Shown here: piece by piece, positions 38,248-48,343 of the stretch
Position numbering within the stretch: the stretch's first letter is position 1
How the letters are laid out: each line of letters begins with the position of its first letter
Source of the DNA: Thiobacillus sp.
GTDB taxonomy: Bacteria; Pseudomonadota; Gammaproteobacteria; Burkholderiales; Thiobacillaceae
DNA length: 62,753 bases
Reading direction: 5' to 3'
Assembly (NCBI GenBank): GCA_030679915.1
Contig: JAUXRY010000024.1
Coordinates: forward strand, 1 to 62,753
The notes under the pieces: model-generated
The model's database searches: none
Told to the model about the DNA's origin: nothing
The model's input: the letters and a program-made list of their open reading frames with translations, nothing else
Position numbers and translations under genes: made by a program

Positions 38248-41200
38248 TTAGCTCAATTCCACCTCAACGAGGTGATCCCTGCGGTCGTCCACCAGAGGGA
38301 TCATGCCTTGCGGCTTTCCTGTCCCATCGATTACGACGCCGTCCAGTGTCACGCGGATCACATGCTCCGGCGTATCACCGACACGCCTGATCGTGATGTG
38401 ATAGAAAGTGTCGTGGAAGCGATATCGGATTTTGTACGATTCCCAATCGGCCGGGATGCACGGTGCAATACGCAGATGATCCACTTCCAGATTCAGGCCC
38501 AACAGGGTTTCCACGGTTAGCCGATACATCCAGCCCGCGGCCCCGGTGTACCAGGTCCAACCACCGCGGCCTGTGTGTGGCGACACAGCGTAAATGTCCG
38601 CGCACATGACGTAGGGCTCGACCTTGTAGCGTTCGATCTCCGAAGGCTGGCTGCCGTGATGGATGGGATTGAGCATGCCGAACAATTCCCACGCGCGTTC
38701 CCGGTCTCCCATTTTGGCGAACGCCGTGGTGGCCCAAATGGCGGCATGGGTATATTGGCCGCCGTTCTCGCGCACACCAGGTACGTAACCCTTGATATAA
38801 CCGGGTTCCAGGTCTGATGTGTCGAAGGGCGGATCGAGAAGTTGAATGATTTGCGTATCTCGCCGCACCAGGTGATCGTCTACCGCTTCCATCGCCTGCT
38901 GGGCGCGGCTGGAATCGCCGCCGCCCGAAATGACAGCCCAACTCTGGCTGATCGAATCGATTTTGCATTCTTCATTGCCAGACGAACCCAGGGGCGTGCC
39001 ATCATCAAAGTAGGCGCGCCGATACCATGCACCGTCCCAGGCCTGGGCCTCAATATTGCTGAGCAACAGCGCAGCTTGTCCGGTGCACATTTCGGCAAAG
39101 GCCGTGTCGTTTCGGCTATGAGCGAGGCTGGCAAACTGTTGCAGGTTGTCATACAGAAACCACGCCAGCCAAACACTCTCGCCCTTGCCATCACGGCCGA
39201 CGAGATTCATGCCATCGTTCCAGTCTCCGCAGCCCATCAACGGCAAATCATGCTCGCCAAAACGCAGCCCATGCTTGATGGCACGCACGCAATGTTCATA
39301 GAGGCTGGCTGCTACAGATGAACGTTGCGGTTGGTCGTAGTAAGCTTCTTCTTCCGGATTCAACTCGCGACCTTCGAGGAAATGCACGGACTCGTCGAGC
39401 ACACTGGTATCGCCGGTTGCCATCACATAACGACTGGTTGCAAACGGAAGCCACAGATAATCGTCGGAGAAATGGGTGCGCACCCCTTGTCCGCCGGGTG
39501 GATGCCACCAGTGTTGCACGTCCCCCTTGAGAAACTGGTGCTCGGCGCAACGGATCAACTGCTCGCGGGCGAGCCAGGGGGTCGCATGGATCAACGCCAT
39601 GGTGTCCTGTAGTTGATCGCGAAAACCGTAGGCACCGCCGGACTGGTAATAGCCGCTGCGGCCCCAGAGTCGACATGACAGCGTCTGGTATAGCAGCCAT
39701 CCGTTGGCCATGACGTCCAATGCGGGATCCGGCGTTTCCACGTGCACCGCACCCAGCGTGTGGTTCCAATATCCCCATACCGTTTCCAATGCCTGCCGCG
39801 CGCCTGCCTGACCGCCGAATCGCTCGATAAAATACTGCGCTTCGTTGTCGTCGCGGGCCGCACCGAAGATAAACACGATCTCGCGCTCTTCTCCGTCGTC
39901 CAGTTCGATTGCGGTCTGGATCGCAGCGCACGGATCAAATCCTGCACCGGTCTTGCCCGACAAGCGCTTGCGGCGCATGGCCGCCGGGCTGGTCAGCGAG
40001 CCGTTGCGGCCAATAAACTCGGTCCGGTTTCCGGTCACCGATCGCGCGCGCTCGCTGACATGGGCAAAGACCACCCGATTGGCGCATTCGCGACCATACG
40101 CATTGCGGGCAAATAGCGCCCCGCTGTGCAGATCCGTTTCGGTCACGATGTGCATCATATTGGCGTGTCGCCACTCACCGAGCACCAGTTCCCAATAACC
40201 GGTCAAGGACAACTTGCGTGAACGCCCTGAATGGTTGCGCAGCTTGACCACCACGAATTTCACAGGAGCGTCCATGGCGACGTAGGTAAACAATTCCGAG
40301 GCGATGCCGGCTTCGTAATGCTCGAATGCGCTGTAGCCAAACCCGTGCCGGCATACATACCCGGTCTGGCCCCGGGCAGGCAGCGGCGTCGGCGACCAGA
40401 AGGCTCCGGTTTCCTCGTCGCGGATGTAAAGCGCTTCGCCGCTGCTGTCGGAGAGAGGATCATTGTGCCAAGGAGTCAGCCGGAATTCGTGGGCGTTTTC
40501 GACCCAGGTATAGGCGCCCCCACTTTCGCTGACGACGGTGCCGATGTGCGGGCTGGCGATGACATTGGCCCACGGTGCCGGCGTGCTCTGGCCCGGTTCC
40601 AGGGTGACGACATATTCGCGCCCATCGGGCGTAAAGCCGCCCAGACCGTTGCAGAAAATGCGTTCGCGCGGCAACAGCGGACTGACCGGTTCGGCGGCCG
40701 GTTGCAGCCAGGGTTCCAGAAGATCCGACACCCGCTCTGCCGATACGCGGCGTTCCATTGGCTCGATCAGTGTCTCGGCTGTATCGCTGAACACAATGCG
40801 GGCGACAGTTTGGAGCAGGACACGCTCATCCTCTGAAAGCTCTTCTGCACGCCTGACAAATACGCCACCGGGTTTGTCTATGATTTGTGCATTAGGGCCC
40901 GCGTTGATCAGCCCCATGATCTGGTCGTGCAGCACCGCCCGGTAGCCCGAAAAATCCTCGTTCACGATGACCAGGTCGGAAGCCAGACCCTTCAACCGCC
41001 AATAGGCATGGGCTTGTAATGCCTGCTTGACCATGTCGACTCGATTCAGGTCGCCGATGCGCAGCAGGATGATCGGCAGATCGCCAGAGATGGCAAAACG
41101 CCACAATCCGGACTGCCCCAACTGGTTGCGGGCAATGATGCTGGGCGCAGTACGGCGCAAGGAATTGCTGTGAATGACAGAGCTGGCCAGGCGGCCATAG

Positions 41201-44200
41201 ATCTGCGCATCGGCCTCACTAGCGTTGATGTGGCGCAACACCTCCTGACTCTGGAACCAGGCCATTTCAAAGGCACGTTCGACAAAGTGGCGGTCACAAT
41301 ATTTCTCAAGCAAAGCCAAGGCTTCTTCGCGCGTGTCTGCGACACCTGAGATGATCTGTACCGTCGCCGATTCGTCAGGCGATAGCGTGAGGGTGCGACG
41401 GATCGCCACGATAGGATCGAGCACCGGACCATCGGTGTTAGACAAGGTCTTTGAACTGCCAGGGTTAGCCAGTACCACGGGGTTGGCGGCGGTTCGACCC
41501 CGCCCGATGAATTGGGCGCGATCCGTTTCGTAAGACGGCTCGTCGGCCAGCACACCGGGGGCTGCCAGCAAGTGAAACATCCATGGCACCTGCTCCCCCG
41601 GAGTGCGGCGACGACGCGTGCAAAGGATTGCCTGCCGCTCGGGCAGGATTTCGGTTTGTACGAACAGGTTGCTGAAAGCACGGTGGGCGAGGTCGGCATC
41701 CAAGGGCGCCAGCACGATCTCCGCGTAACTCGTTACCTCAATATGACGGCGCCGGGATGAATGGTTGGTGAGCGTAACGCGGCGGATCTCGACGTCATCT
41801 TCCGGTGAAACACTGATCTCGGTGTGCGTTTCGATCGCCTGATCGCGTCGCCGGTATTCGGCGCGCGCCTGCACGAAGATTGCCTCGTAGTGATCGGCTT
41901 TCTGCCGGGTGGGTTGATACGCGCTTGACCAGTAGCGTCCATTGTCACGGTCGCGCAGGTAGATGAAGGTGCCCCGGTCATCGGAGGTGGCGTCCTCGCG
42001 CCAGCGAGTGACGGCGAGGTCGCGCCAGCGGCTGTAGCCACCGCCGGCATGGGTCGCCATGACGTGATAGCTGCCGTTGGACAGCAGGTGAACTTCGGGT
42101 ATCAGCGTGTTTGGGTTAGTAAACACGCGCATGTTCGAACCTGCTTCTTCGGCGGGTCGCGCGGCGGCGCTCACTTCGGCCGCGTGCGGATGCAAGGTCG
42201 CCCCCTTCTTCGGCACACGCTCCTGCAGCAATAATTGCGTCGCCTGTGCAAGCGGATCGGACATGAAACGGCGCTGCATCGGCTGGTTGAGCAGGACATG
42301 CGCAAAGGCGAGCAGGCTCATGCCCTGGTGATGCACCATGAATGAGCGCACGATGGCGTGAGGCTTGCCCCGCGGCACGCGCGACGGGGTGTAGTCAATC
42401 GCCTCGTAGAACCCATAGCCGCCGAGGAATCCGAGGGTGGCGAGCGTCTGCAGGTTGCTGCAGGCTTCTTGCGGCATCACGGTCAGCGCTAATGCGCTGG
42501 CGTAGGGCGCGATGACCAGGTCGTCTCCCAACCCGCGCTTGAAACCCAATCCGGGCACACCAAACGCCCGATATTGATAGACCTGGTTTATATCGGTGGC
42601 GTTATAGCAGGACTCTGAAATACCCCAGGGAACTCCGCGCTGGTTGCCGTATTCGATCTGGCGTGACACTGCGGCCTTGCAGGTCTGTTCCAGCAAGGTG
42701 TTCGCGTAACTCGGCATGATCAATTGCGGCATGAGGTACTCGAACATCGAGCCGCTCCACGAAATCAGGCTCACGGCCCCGCCATGACTGGTGAGCAGGC
42801 GGCCGAGCGAGAACCAGTGCTTTTGTGGAACCTGGCCCTGCGCGATGAGCAGGAAACTGGCCAGGCGTGCTTCGGATGCCAGCAGGTCGTAGCAGGACGG
42901 GTCGCGGCGGCGTTCGCTGAAGTCGTAGCCAATGGCCAGCAAGCCGCATGACGTATCGTAAAGAAACTCAAAATCCATCACCGCCAGGTCGCGGCAACGA
43001 TCCACCAACGCATTGATTGTCTTGAGTCGTTCCAGCGCGCCCTTGAAACGGGATACGGTTGACCCCGCTTTGTGGCTGGCAATACTTGCTCTGACCAAGT
43101 CAGCCAGGGTCGGGATGGTGCTGAAGTGCTGCGGCTCGGGCACCAGGAATCCAAGCTCATCTCGAAGTGCGCGGGATTGCTGGTCGAAAGACTGCGCCCA
43201 GTAATAGAGTTCCCCATCGATATCACTCTCTGCGGGCAGCCATGCAACCAGCCCACCGGCCGTACGGTGGATCTCTTCCAGCAAGCCTTCGGCGGCAGTC
43301 AGCGTCTGGGGTGGCCCGTTTACCGTGATGGGATGGAGTGTGTCCTGCAGAAGTTTGATTTGTTTCGCAAGATCCGGGACCGGGGTTGCGGGCAGGTGTT
43401 CGGCCAATACCTGCAAGGTGTCGTGCAGTCCCTGGAACGCGTTGGCTGGCAGCACGGGCTGATCTTTCAGTTCGGTCAGTCCGGCCTGCAAGGTGAGCAG
43501 GCTGCCGGCCAGATTGCCGCTGTCTACCGAGGAGACATACTGGGGGTGCAGCGGTTGCAGCGTGTGGGTGTCGTACCAGTTGTAGAAATGTCCGCGGTAG
43601 CGTTCCAGCTTTTCCATCGAGGCCAGGGTGTTTTCAACGCGTAGCAGGAATTCACCGGTGGAAAGATAACCAAAATCGTGCGCAGCCAGGTCAGACAACA
43701 GTGCCATGCCGATGTTGGTGGGCGAGGTACGTGAGGCGATGGCCGGCGATGGGTATTCCTGGAAGTTGTCGGGCGGCAACCAGTTGTCCTCTGGCCCGAC
43801 GAAATCCGCGAAGAAGCGCCAGGTTCGTCGCGCCGACGTCCGCAGGAATACCCGTTGATCGCTGGTTAAGTCCGGGGCGGGGGTGACAAGCGGCAGGCTG
43901 ATCCACCAGCCGACGACGGGTGACACCAGCCAGAGCAGCAGGACAGGCGCCCAGAACAACCACTCTGCAGAGCGGGTTTGCCATAGTGGCCAGACGCCTA
44001 TCAAAATCGTGGCCAGCAAAAGCGCCAGAATCGGCGCGCTCCACATCTCCTTGAAAAAATCGGCCAGCGACTTGCGCGCGTTGCGGATTGAGTAGGCGCG
44101 CAGTTGCCACAGCAACAAGCCGCGTCGCGTGACCAGCATCCGTATGCCCGAGCGCATGATCGCGTCCAGGCAAATCAACGCGTCGTAAGGCAGCAGCACT

Positions 44201-46944
44201 ACGGTCAGTAAAGTGAGTGCGAGTGGGCGCCCAGCAGACTTGCTGGTCAGGATCAGGTGAACCAGCCAATCCCGTTCTTTTGGCTTGCGGATGAGGTCTA
44301 TCACGGTCCCCAGCAAGGTGGGTAGCACGACCACCCCCAGGACCAACAATATCCAGAACCACGCGGGTCCTGGACCAAACAGCCAACCCCCTATCAGCAA
44401 TGCCAGCAATGATGGCGATACCAGGCTGCGTCGAAGATTGTCGAACAGTTTCCATACCGACAAGGCGCTGAGCGGATTGGGTTGGCGCTGCGCTTTTGTT
44501 CCGGGCGGGGTGATCGGTCCGGGCACGCGCGGAAGCAGCCAGCCGGCCAGCTGCCAGTCGCCGCGTATCCAGCGGTGCCGGCGGCTGGCCTCGATGGCAT
44601 AACTGGCTGGGTGCTCTTCGATGAGGTCGACATCGGTCACCAAGGCCGAACGGGCATAGCCGCTTTCCAGCAAGTCGTGACTGAGAATGAGATTCTCCGG
44701 AAAGCGGCCATCGACGGCCTGCCGAAAGGCATCCACATCGTAGATCCCTTTGCCGATGAACGATCCTTCGCCGAAAATATCCTGGTAAACATCCGACACT
44801 TCACGCGTGTAGGGATCGATTCCTGACTCGCCGGCGAACAGCTTGGTAAAGCGAGACTGGCCTGCACTGGTCAGGCTGATCGAAGCGCGGGGTTGCAGGA
44901 TCGCGTAGCCTTCGACAATGCGGCCCTTGTCGGCGTCATACACCGGCCGATTGAGCGGATGCGCGAGGTTGCCTATCAGGGTGCGAGCGGAGTCGCGGGG
45001 CAATTGCGTGTCGGTATCCAGGGTGATGACGTACTGGATAGAACCGAGAATGGCCGCATCGCCGACTATCTCCGAAAAGGCCGTTTGCGCGCTACCCCGC
45101 AGCAAGGCATTGAACTGCTCCAGTTTGCCGCGCTTGCGCTCGTAGCCCATCCACACCCGCTCGGTTGGATTCCACACCCGCGGTCGGTGAAACAGATAGA
45201 AGATGCTCGGGCGGTCTTCATGGTAGGTCTCGTTGAGCGTCTGGACTGCTGCGCGCGCATACGCGAGCAAAGCGTCATCGTCTGGCAGTTTTTGCTCGGG
45301 TGCGTCATGGAAATCTGTCAGCAGGGCAAAGAACAGATTGGGATCGCGATTGCCGAGATAGCGGATCTCCAGGGCTTCGAGCAGTTCATCAACATCGTGC
45401 GGCTGGCTCAGCAAGGTGGGCACCACCACCATGGTGCGGTGGCTATCCGGAATACCTTTCGAGAAATCCAGCCGTGGCAACGCGCGCGGCGGCAGGATGA
45501 GCGTAACCAACTGGTTCACCAGTGGGACAGCAAGTGCCGAGCCTCCGATCAGGCTGGCAATGATAAAAAACCAGGTGCGCCAGTCACCTAACTCGACCCC
45601 ATTGAAAAATGAAAGCACTCCCGTGGTCGCCAGTGCGGTAAGCAGAAAGATCGGGCTGAGATAAAGAAACAGGCGGAAACGCCGGCTCGTCCGGCTGGCC
45701 TGCAATTTCCACGGCAAACGGAAGCCGACCCCACGCTCCAGATCAGGCCGTCCGTGATCGATCAGGTAGAAACCGACATGCGCGCTGCGGTCGTGGGTGC
45801 TTGATTGCGCTGCCGCAGTCTGCGCGAGCGCTATGGCTTCGCGCGCCACCGCCCACTCACTGCGTGAGCTGAGCCTCGCCAGGTCTTCGATAACATGCCG
45901 GTAGCGGTCGCGCGTGGCGAAATCCTGGCTGGCGTACATCTCTGCCGGATCTTCACGCAAGGTCTGTTCGACGACACTGAGCGACTCAACGAAATCCCTC
46001 CAGTCCATTGCGTCGATAAAGCGCAGGCTCCCGATGCTGTTGGCGATGGAGATTTGGTTGGTCGCGGCCGTGCGGCCGGCCGCATCCGATAACTGCGTTG
46101 CCGTCACTCCCTGGTCGAGCAGTTTTTGTTCAACCCAGGTTTGAACGAACGCCATGGCGGGTCCATGCGCCTGAAGCCTTGCGTAAAACTCCTCCACAAA
46201 CGGCGCGGTCAGCGGCACGTCAGCACTGGCAAACTCGGCGAGTAACTGGATAAGCTGCTTCGGTTCACTTTCCGCCGTCGCGAGCATGCGGTCGGCCCAG
46301 CCGGTGGCTGCGTCGATATCCTCGCGCCGACGGGCAATACGCAAGCCAACGCGGCGCAAATTTTCCAGCAGTGCCAACTGCAGCATGATGGGAAAAGCCC
46401 ACAGTTCGCCCAGCTTCAAGGGTTCGGCAGTCTGGTAGGCGGCGATGAATTGGGTGGCGTTATCGCCGTCGACACGCCCGTCCATGTGCGAGATCAACTC
46501 CAACGCCAGATCATAGATTCGGGGGAAACCCGCTGACGGACCACTCGCCAGTCGCGGCAACTGCCGGCTGTAGCCGCGCGGCAGATGCCGCCGCGCCAGA
46601 CCGATCTGCTGCTCGATCAGATAGAAATTGTCGAGCAACCAGGCCTCGGCCGGCACGATCCGTTGTCCGGGCGTGACTGCGGCTGTTACGACGTCATACG
46701 CCGCCAGCAAAACGCGCTCGTTGTCCGCTAGTCGTGGCAGTAACAGGTCCGGCCCCGGATTCGGATCGATTTTATGCTGGCCAGCCAGCGCGACGGCATG
46801 ACGCTTCAGATGCTCGATGCTGAACAACTCAGCGCGCAGCAACTCGGTATCCCGGTCGTTACGCAGCGTGTTCCGTGTGCGTGGCGAAAATCCGAACTCT
46901 TTGATTGTTATGACACTCTCCTTGTGCACATAAAACGCCAGCAA
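38248..46944 (-). CDS. ndvB: Cyclic beta-1,2-glucan synthase (NdvB/Cgs type)
   Basis: A giant protein of about 2,898 residues, the usual size of NdvB/Cgs. Visible parts: a helical N-terminal region (1-400); membrane helices near 425-460; a glycosyltransferase domain with YVITLDTDTQLP near residue 640 and EEHPASYAIEASRRHRWIRGDW near 780; further membrane helices between about 845 and 1015; a glucoamylase-like region (about 1050-1500); and tandem GH94-like phosphorylase domains to the end. It builds periplasmic cyclic beta-1,2-glucan (osmoadaptation, surface traits). The start is uncertain: no ATG fits; the first codon is TTG, with GTG (residue 6) as an alternative. Confidence 0.93.
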   Translation of the reverse strand: MLAFYVHKESVITIKEFGFSPRTRNTLRNDRDTELLRAELFSIEHLKRHAVALAGQHKIDPNPGPDLLLPRLADNERVLLAAYDVVTAAVTPGQRIVPAEAWLLDNFYLIEQQIGLARRHLPRGYSRQLPRLASGPSAGFPRIYDLALELISHMDGRVDGDNATQFIAAYQTAEPLKLGELWAFPIMLQLALLENLRRVGLRIARRREDIDAATGWADRMLATAESEPKQLIQLLAEFASADVPLTAPFVEEFYARLQAHGPAMAFVQTWVEQKLLDQGVTATQLSDAAGRTAATNQISIANSIGSLRFIDAMDWRDFVESLSVVEQTLREDPAEMYASQDFATRDRYRHVIEDLARLSSRSEWAVAREAIALAQTAAAQSSTHDRSAHVGFYLIDHGRPDLERGVGFRLPWKLQASRTSRRFRLFLYLSPIFLLTALATTGVLSFFNGVELGDWRTWFFIIASLIGGSALAVPLVNQLVTLILPPRALPRLDFSKGIPDSHRTMVVVPTLLSQPHDVDELLEALEIRYLGNRDPNLFFALLTDFHDAPEQKLPDDDALLAYARAAVQTLNETYHEDRPSIFYLFHRPRVWNPTERVWMGYERKRGKLEQFNALLRGSAQTAFSEIVGDAAILGSIQYVITLDTDTQLPRDSARTLIGNLAHPLNRPVYDADKGRIVEGYAILQPRASISLTSAGQSRFTKLFAGESGIDPYTREVSDVYQDIFGEGSFIGKGIYDVDAFRQAVDGRFPENLILSHDLLESGYARSALVTDVDLIEEHPASYAIEASRRHRWIRGDWQLAGWLLPRVPGPITPPGTKAQRQPNPLSALSVWKLFDNLRRSLVSPSLLALLIGGWLFGPGPAWFWILLVLGVVVLPTLLGTVIDLIRKPKERDWLVHLILTSKSAGRPLALTLLTVVLLPYDALICLDAIMRSGIRMLVTRRGLLLWQLRAYSIRNARKSLADFFKEMWSAPILALLLATILIGVWPLWQTRSAEWLFWAPVLLLWLVSPVVGWWISLPLVTPAPDLTSDQRVFLRTSARRTWRFFADFVGPEDNWLPPDNFQEYPSPAIASRTSPTNIGMALLSDLAAHDFGYLSTGEFLLRVENTLASMEKLERYRGHFYNWYDTHTLQPLHPQYVSSVDSGNLAGSLLTLQAGLTELKDQPVLPANAFQGLHDTLQVLAEHLPATPVPDLAKQIKLLQDTLHPITVNGPPQTLTAAEGLLEEIHRTAGGLVAWLPAESDIDGELYYWAQSFDQQSRALRDELGFLVPEPQHFSTIPTLADLVRASIASHKAGSTVSRFKGALERLKTINALVDRCRDLAVMDFEFLYDTSCGLLAIGYDFSERRRDPSCYDLLASEARLASFLLIAQGQVPQKHWFSLGRLLTSHGGAVSLISWSGSMFEYLMPQLIMPSYANTLLEQTCKAAVSRQIEYGNQRGVPWGISESCYNATDINQVYQYRAFGVPGLGFKRGLGDDLVIAPYASALALTVMPQEACSNLQTLATLGFLGGYGFYEAIDYTPSRVPRGKPHAIVRSFMVHHQGMSLLAFAHVLLNQPMQRRFMSDPLAQATQLLLQERVPKKGATLHPHAAEVSAAARPAEEAGSNMRVFTNPNTLIPEVHLLSNGSYHVMATHAGGGYSRWRDLAVTRWREDATSDDRGTFIYLRDRDNGRYWSSAYQPTRQKADHYEAIFVQARAEYRRRDQAIETHTEISVSPEDDVEIRRVTLTNHSSRRRHIEVTSYAEIVLAPLDADLAHRAFSNLFVQTEILPERQAILCTRRRRTPGEQVPWMFHLLAAPGVLADEPSYETDRAQFIGRGRTAANPVVLANPGSSKTLSNTDGPVLDPIVAIRRTLTLSPDESATVQIISGVADTREEALALLEKYCDRHFVERAFEMAWFQSQEVLRHINASEADAQIYGRLASSVIHSNSLRRTAPSIIARNQLGQSGLWRFAISGDLPIILLRIGDLNRVDMVKQALQAHAYWRLKGLASDLVIVNEDFSGYRAVLHDQIMGLINAGPNAQIIDKPGGVFVRRAEELSEDERVLLQTVARIVFSDTAETLIEPMERRVSAERVSDLLEPWLQPAAEPVSPLLPRERIFCNGLGGFTPDGREYVVTLEPGQSTPAPWANVIASPHIGTVVSESGGAYTWVENAHEFRLTPWHNDPLSDSSGEALYIRDEETGAFWSPTPLPARGQTGYVCRHGFGYSAFEHYEAGIASELFTYVAMDAPVKFVVVKLRNHSGRSRKLSLTGYWELVLGEWRHANMMHIVTETDLHSGALFARNAYGRECANRVVFAHVSERARSVTGNRTEFIGRNGSLTSPAAMRRKRLSGKTGAGFDPCAAIQTAIELDDGEEREIVFIFGAARDDNEAQYFIERFGGQAGARQALETVWGYWNHTLGAVHVETPDPALDVMANGWLLYQTLSCRLWGRSGYYQSGGAYGFRDQLQDTMALIHATPWLAREQLIRCAEHQFLKGDVQHWWHPPGGQGVRTHFSDDYLWLPFATSRYVMATGDTSVLDESVHFLEGRELNPEEEAYYDQPQRSSVAASLYEHCVRAIKHGLRFGEHDLPLMGCGDWNDGMNLVGRDGKGESVWLAWFLYDNLQQFASLAHSRNDTAFAEMCTGQAALLLSNIEAQAWDGAWYRRAYFDDGTPLGSSGNEECKIDSISQSWAVISGGGDSSRAQQAMEAVDDHLVRRDTQIIQLLDPPFDTSDLEPGYIKGYVPGVRENGGQYTHAAIWATTAFAKMGDRERAWELFGMLNPIHHGSQPSEIERYKVEPYVMCADIYAVSPHTGRGGWTWYTGAAGWMYRLTVETLLGLNLEVDHLRIAPCIPADWESYKIRYRFHDTFYHITIRRVGDTPEHVIRVTLDGVVIDGTGKPQGMIPLVDDRRDHLVEVELS

Positions 46945-47584
46945 CGCAGGAATTAGTTTCGCGCTGGCTTATGTCTGGTGTTGGTCGATCAGGGTTTACA
47001 GACGACTCAAGCCCATGCGAGTCGCCTGTCGAAAGCCGTCGCTATTAATACATTCTATTTTTAGCAGGAATTACGCGTCCAAGGCAGGAAAAACGTCGCG
47101 ATGAAGTCGAATCGGGATACTGGCCGACACACTTTATAGGTTTTTGCTGACATGGCGTGTCATCGGGCAGCACAGAGCAGATGGAAACTGCAGCACGCCG
47201 CTTTCAAGTTTTTGAGTCTTGTTTTCTCGGTAACGTCGCACTTGATACACACCATGGGCTTCATCTTAACAAAAGCAGTCAAAACAACATGACGGGCTCA
47301 AATCGGCCTTGCTGCCGGTACCGATGATCGAACGGCGCGACATGGATGGGTCTATTCGGATAATCGCCATTACTGTCGAAAGGCTTACATCATACGTGTG
47401 CAGGGAACACGACTATCCAGGTACATCTGCGAGGTTTCATGACCATTATTTGCAGGCGTGGTTATTGCTTTCGATTATAGCTTTCTCGGTTGACAATCGC
47501 GCGACCAGTGATTCAAACCAAGGAAGTGCGGTATCCCGCACGTGCATCCATTTTCTGAATAATGCGGGTTGAGAATAAAGTGAC
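46945..47584. other. Non-coding upstream region of the glucan synthase gene
   Basis: About 640 bases, AT-richer than its surroundings. It should contain the promoter of the 8.7-kb glucan synthase gene (minus strand), but no -35/-10 pair stands out. A plus-strand open frame 47309-47572 shows no ribosome site or recognisable product and is judged spurious. Confidence 0.4.
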
Positions 47585-47737
47585 ATGGCGAAATACAGGA
47601 ACAGTAAGCAGCAGGAACGACGCAACGCAGATACGATGATTGTCATCGATAGGCGCAATGGAAAGGCATGGCTGTATGGGCAGCTGATTCTTTTCCTGGC
47701 CTTGCTGGTGAGTGTGTTGTGGCTTCTTGTCGACTGA
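47585..47737 (+). CDS. Possible 50-residue single-span membrane protein
   Basis: The frame begins MAKYRNSKQQERRNADTMIV and ends with a membrane helix (YGQLILFLALLVSVLWLLV) and a TGA stop. A basic N-terminus followed by one C-terminal helix is a coherent tail-anchored design, but the ribosome site is weak (AAAG about 6 bases upstream) and no relative is recognised. It might be a real small gene or chance; antisense frames here are weaker. Confidence 0.4.
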   Translation: MAKYRNSKQQERRNADTMIVIDRRNGKAWLYGQLILFLALLVSVLWLLVD

Positions 47738-47861
47738 CAGGACGTCCATCTCGATGCCGCGGTAGCCTGCCGCTCGTGGGTCAGGTGCATTGTTCCGGAT
47801 GGACGCTGGGCGTGCGTGATCGAGCGAAGTCGTCGCATCCCCGCCCAGTATTGCGTTCGGC

Positions 47862-47900
47862 AAAAGAAAAAGCACCCAGGCCGTAAAGCGCCGGGTGCTT
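47862..47900 (-). terminator. Rho-independent terminator of the Pro-Arg-His tRNA operon
   Basis: On the minus strand AAGCACCC (47893-47900) pairs with GGGTGCTT (47870-47877), with further pairs inside, followed by TTTCTTTT. It lies just past the 3' end of tRNA-His. Confidence 0.8.
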
Positions 47901-47908
47901 GAATATGG

Positions 47909-47984
47909 TGGGGTGGACGATGGGGCTCGAACCCACGACAACAGGAATCACAATCCTGGACTCTACCAACTGAGCTACGTCCAC
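47909..47984 (-). tRNA. tRNA-His (anticodon GTG)
   Basis: A 76-base cloverleaf starting GTGGACGTAGCTCAGTTGG and ending CCACCCCA with encoded CCA. The anticodon loop ATTGTGATT gives GTG. It is the last tRNA of a three-gene operon (Pro, Arg, His). Confidence 0.95.
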
Positions 47985-48022
47985 CATTGGTGTTGCCAGC
48001 ATGGCTGACAACGATAAAAATT

Positions 48023-48099
48023 TGGTCTGCCCGACAGGAATCGAACCTGTAACCCCCAGCTTAGAAGGCTGGTGCTCTATCCGGTTGAGCTACGGGCAG
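48023..48099 (-). tRNA. tRNA-Arg (anticodon TCT)
   Basis: A 77-base cloverleaf with acceptor stem CTGCCCG / CGGGCAG, the GGTTCGATTCC T-arm and encoded CCA. Anticodon loop CTTCTAA gives TCT, reading AGA/AGG codons. Confidence 0.93.
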
Positions 48100-48131
48100 A
48101 GATTCTTTCATCGGGCACTATTATAGGGGGG

Positions 48132-48208
48132 TGGTCGGGGTGAGGGGATTCGAACTCCTGACATCCTGCTCCCAAAGCAGGCGCGCTACCGGGCTGCGCT
48201 ACACCCCG
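48132..48208 (-). tRNA. tRNA-Pro (anticodon TGG)
   Basis: A 77-base cloverleaf beginning CGGGGTGTAGCGCAGCCCGG and ending CACCCCGACCA. Anticodon loop TTTGGGA gives TGG. First gene of the operon. Confidence 0.95.
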
Positions 48209-48250
48209 AAAATCTACTTATGCAATCCTGCCGCATTTCGGAGAAGCGAG

Positions 48251-48280
48251 ACTATACATGGGCAAAGTGGTTGTGGTCAA
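48251..48280 (-). promoter_or_regulatory. Promoter of the tRNA-Pro-Arg-His operon
   Basis: On the minus strand TTGACC (48275-48280), an 18-base spacer and TATAGT (48251-48256) form a good sigma70-type promoter. The -10 ends 43 bases before the 5' end of tRNA-Pro. Confidence 0.65.
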
Positions 48281-48343
48281 TTTTAGCTTGAGTAAAGGGG
48301 GTGGTTTCCGGGAAAATCACGCTTTTGCTTCAGGGTTGTCTTG

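Noticed and set aside
47309..47572. Plus-strand frame of 87 codons upstream of the tRNA operon
   Set aside because: No ribosome site, no recognisable composition or domain, unusual start context.
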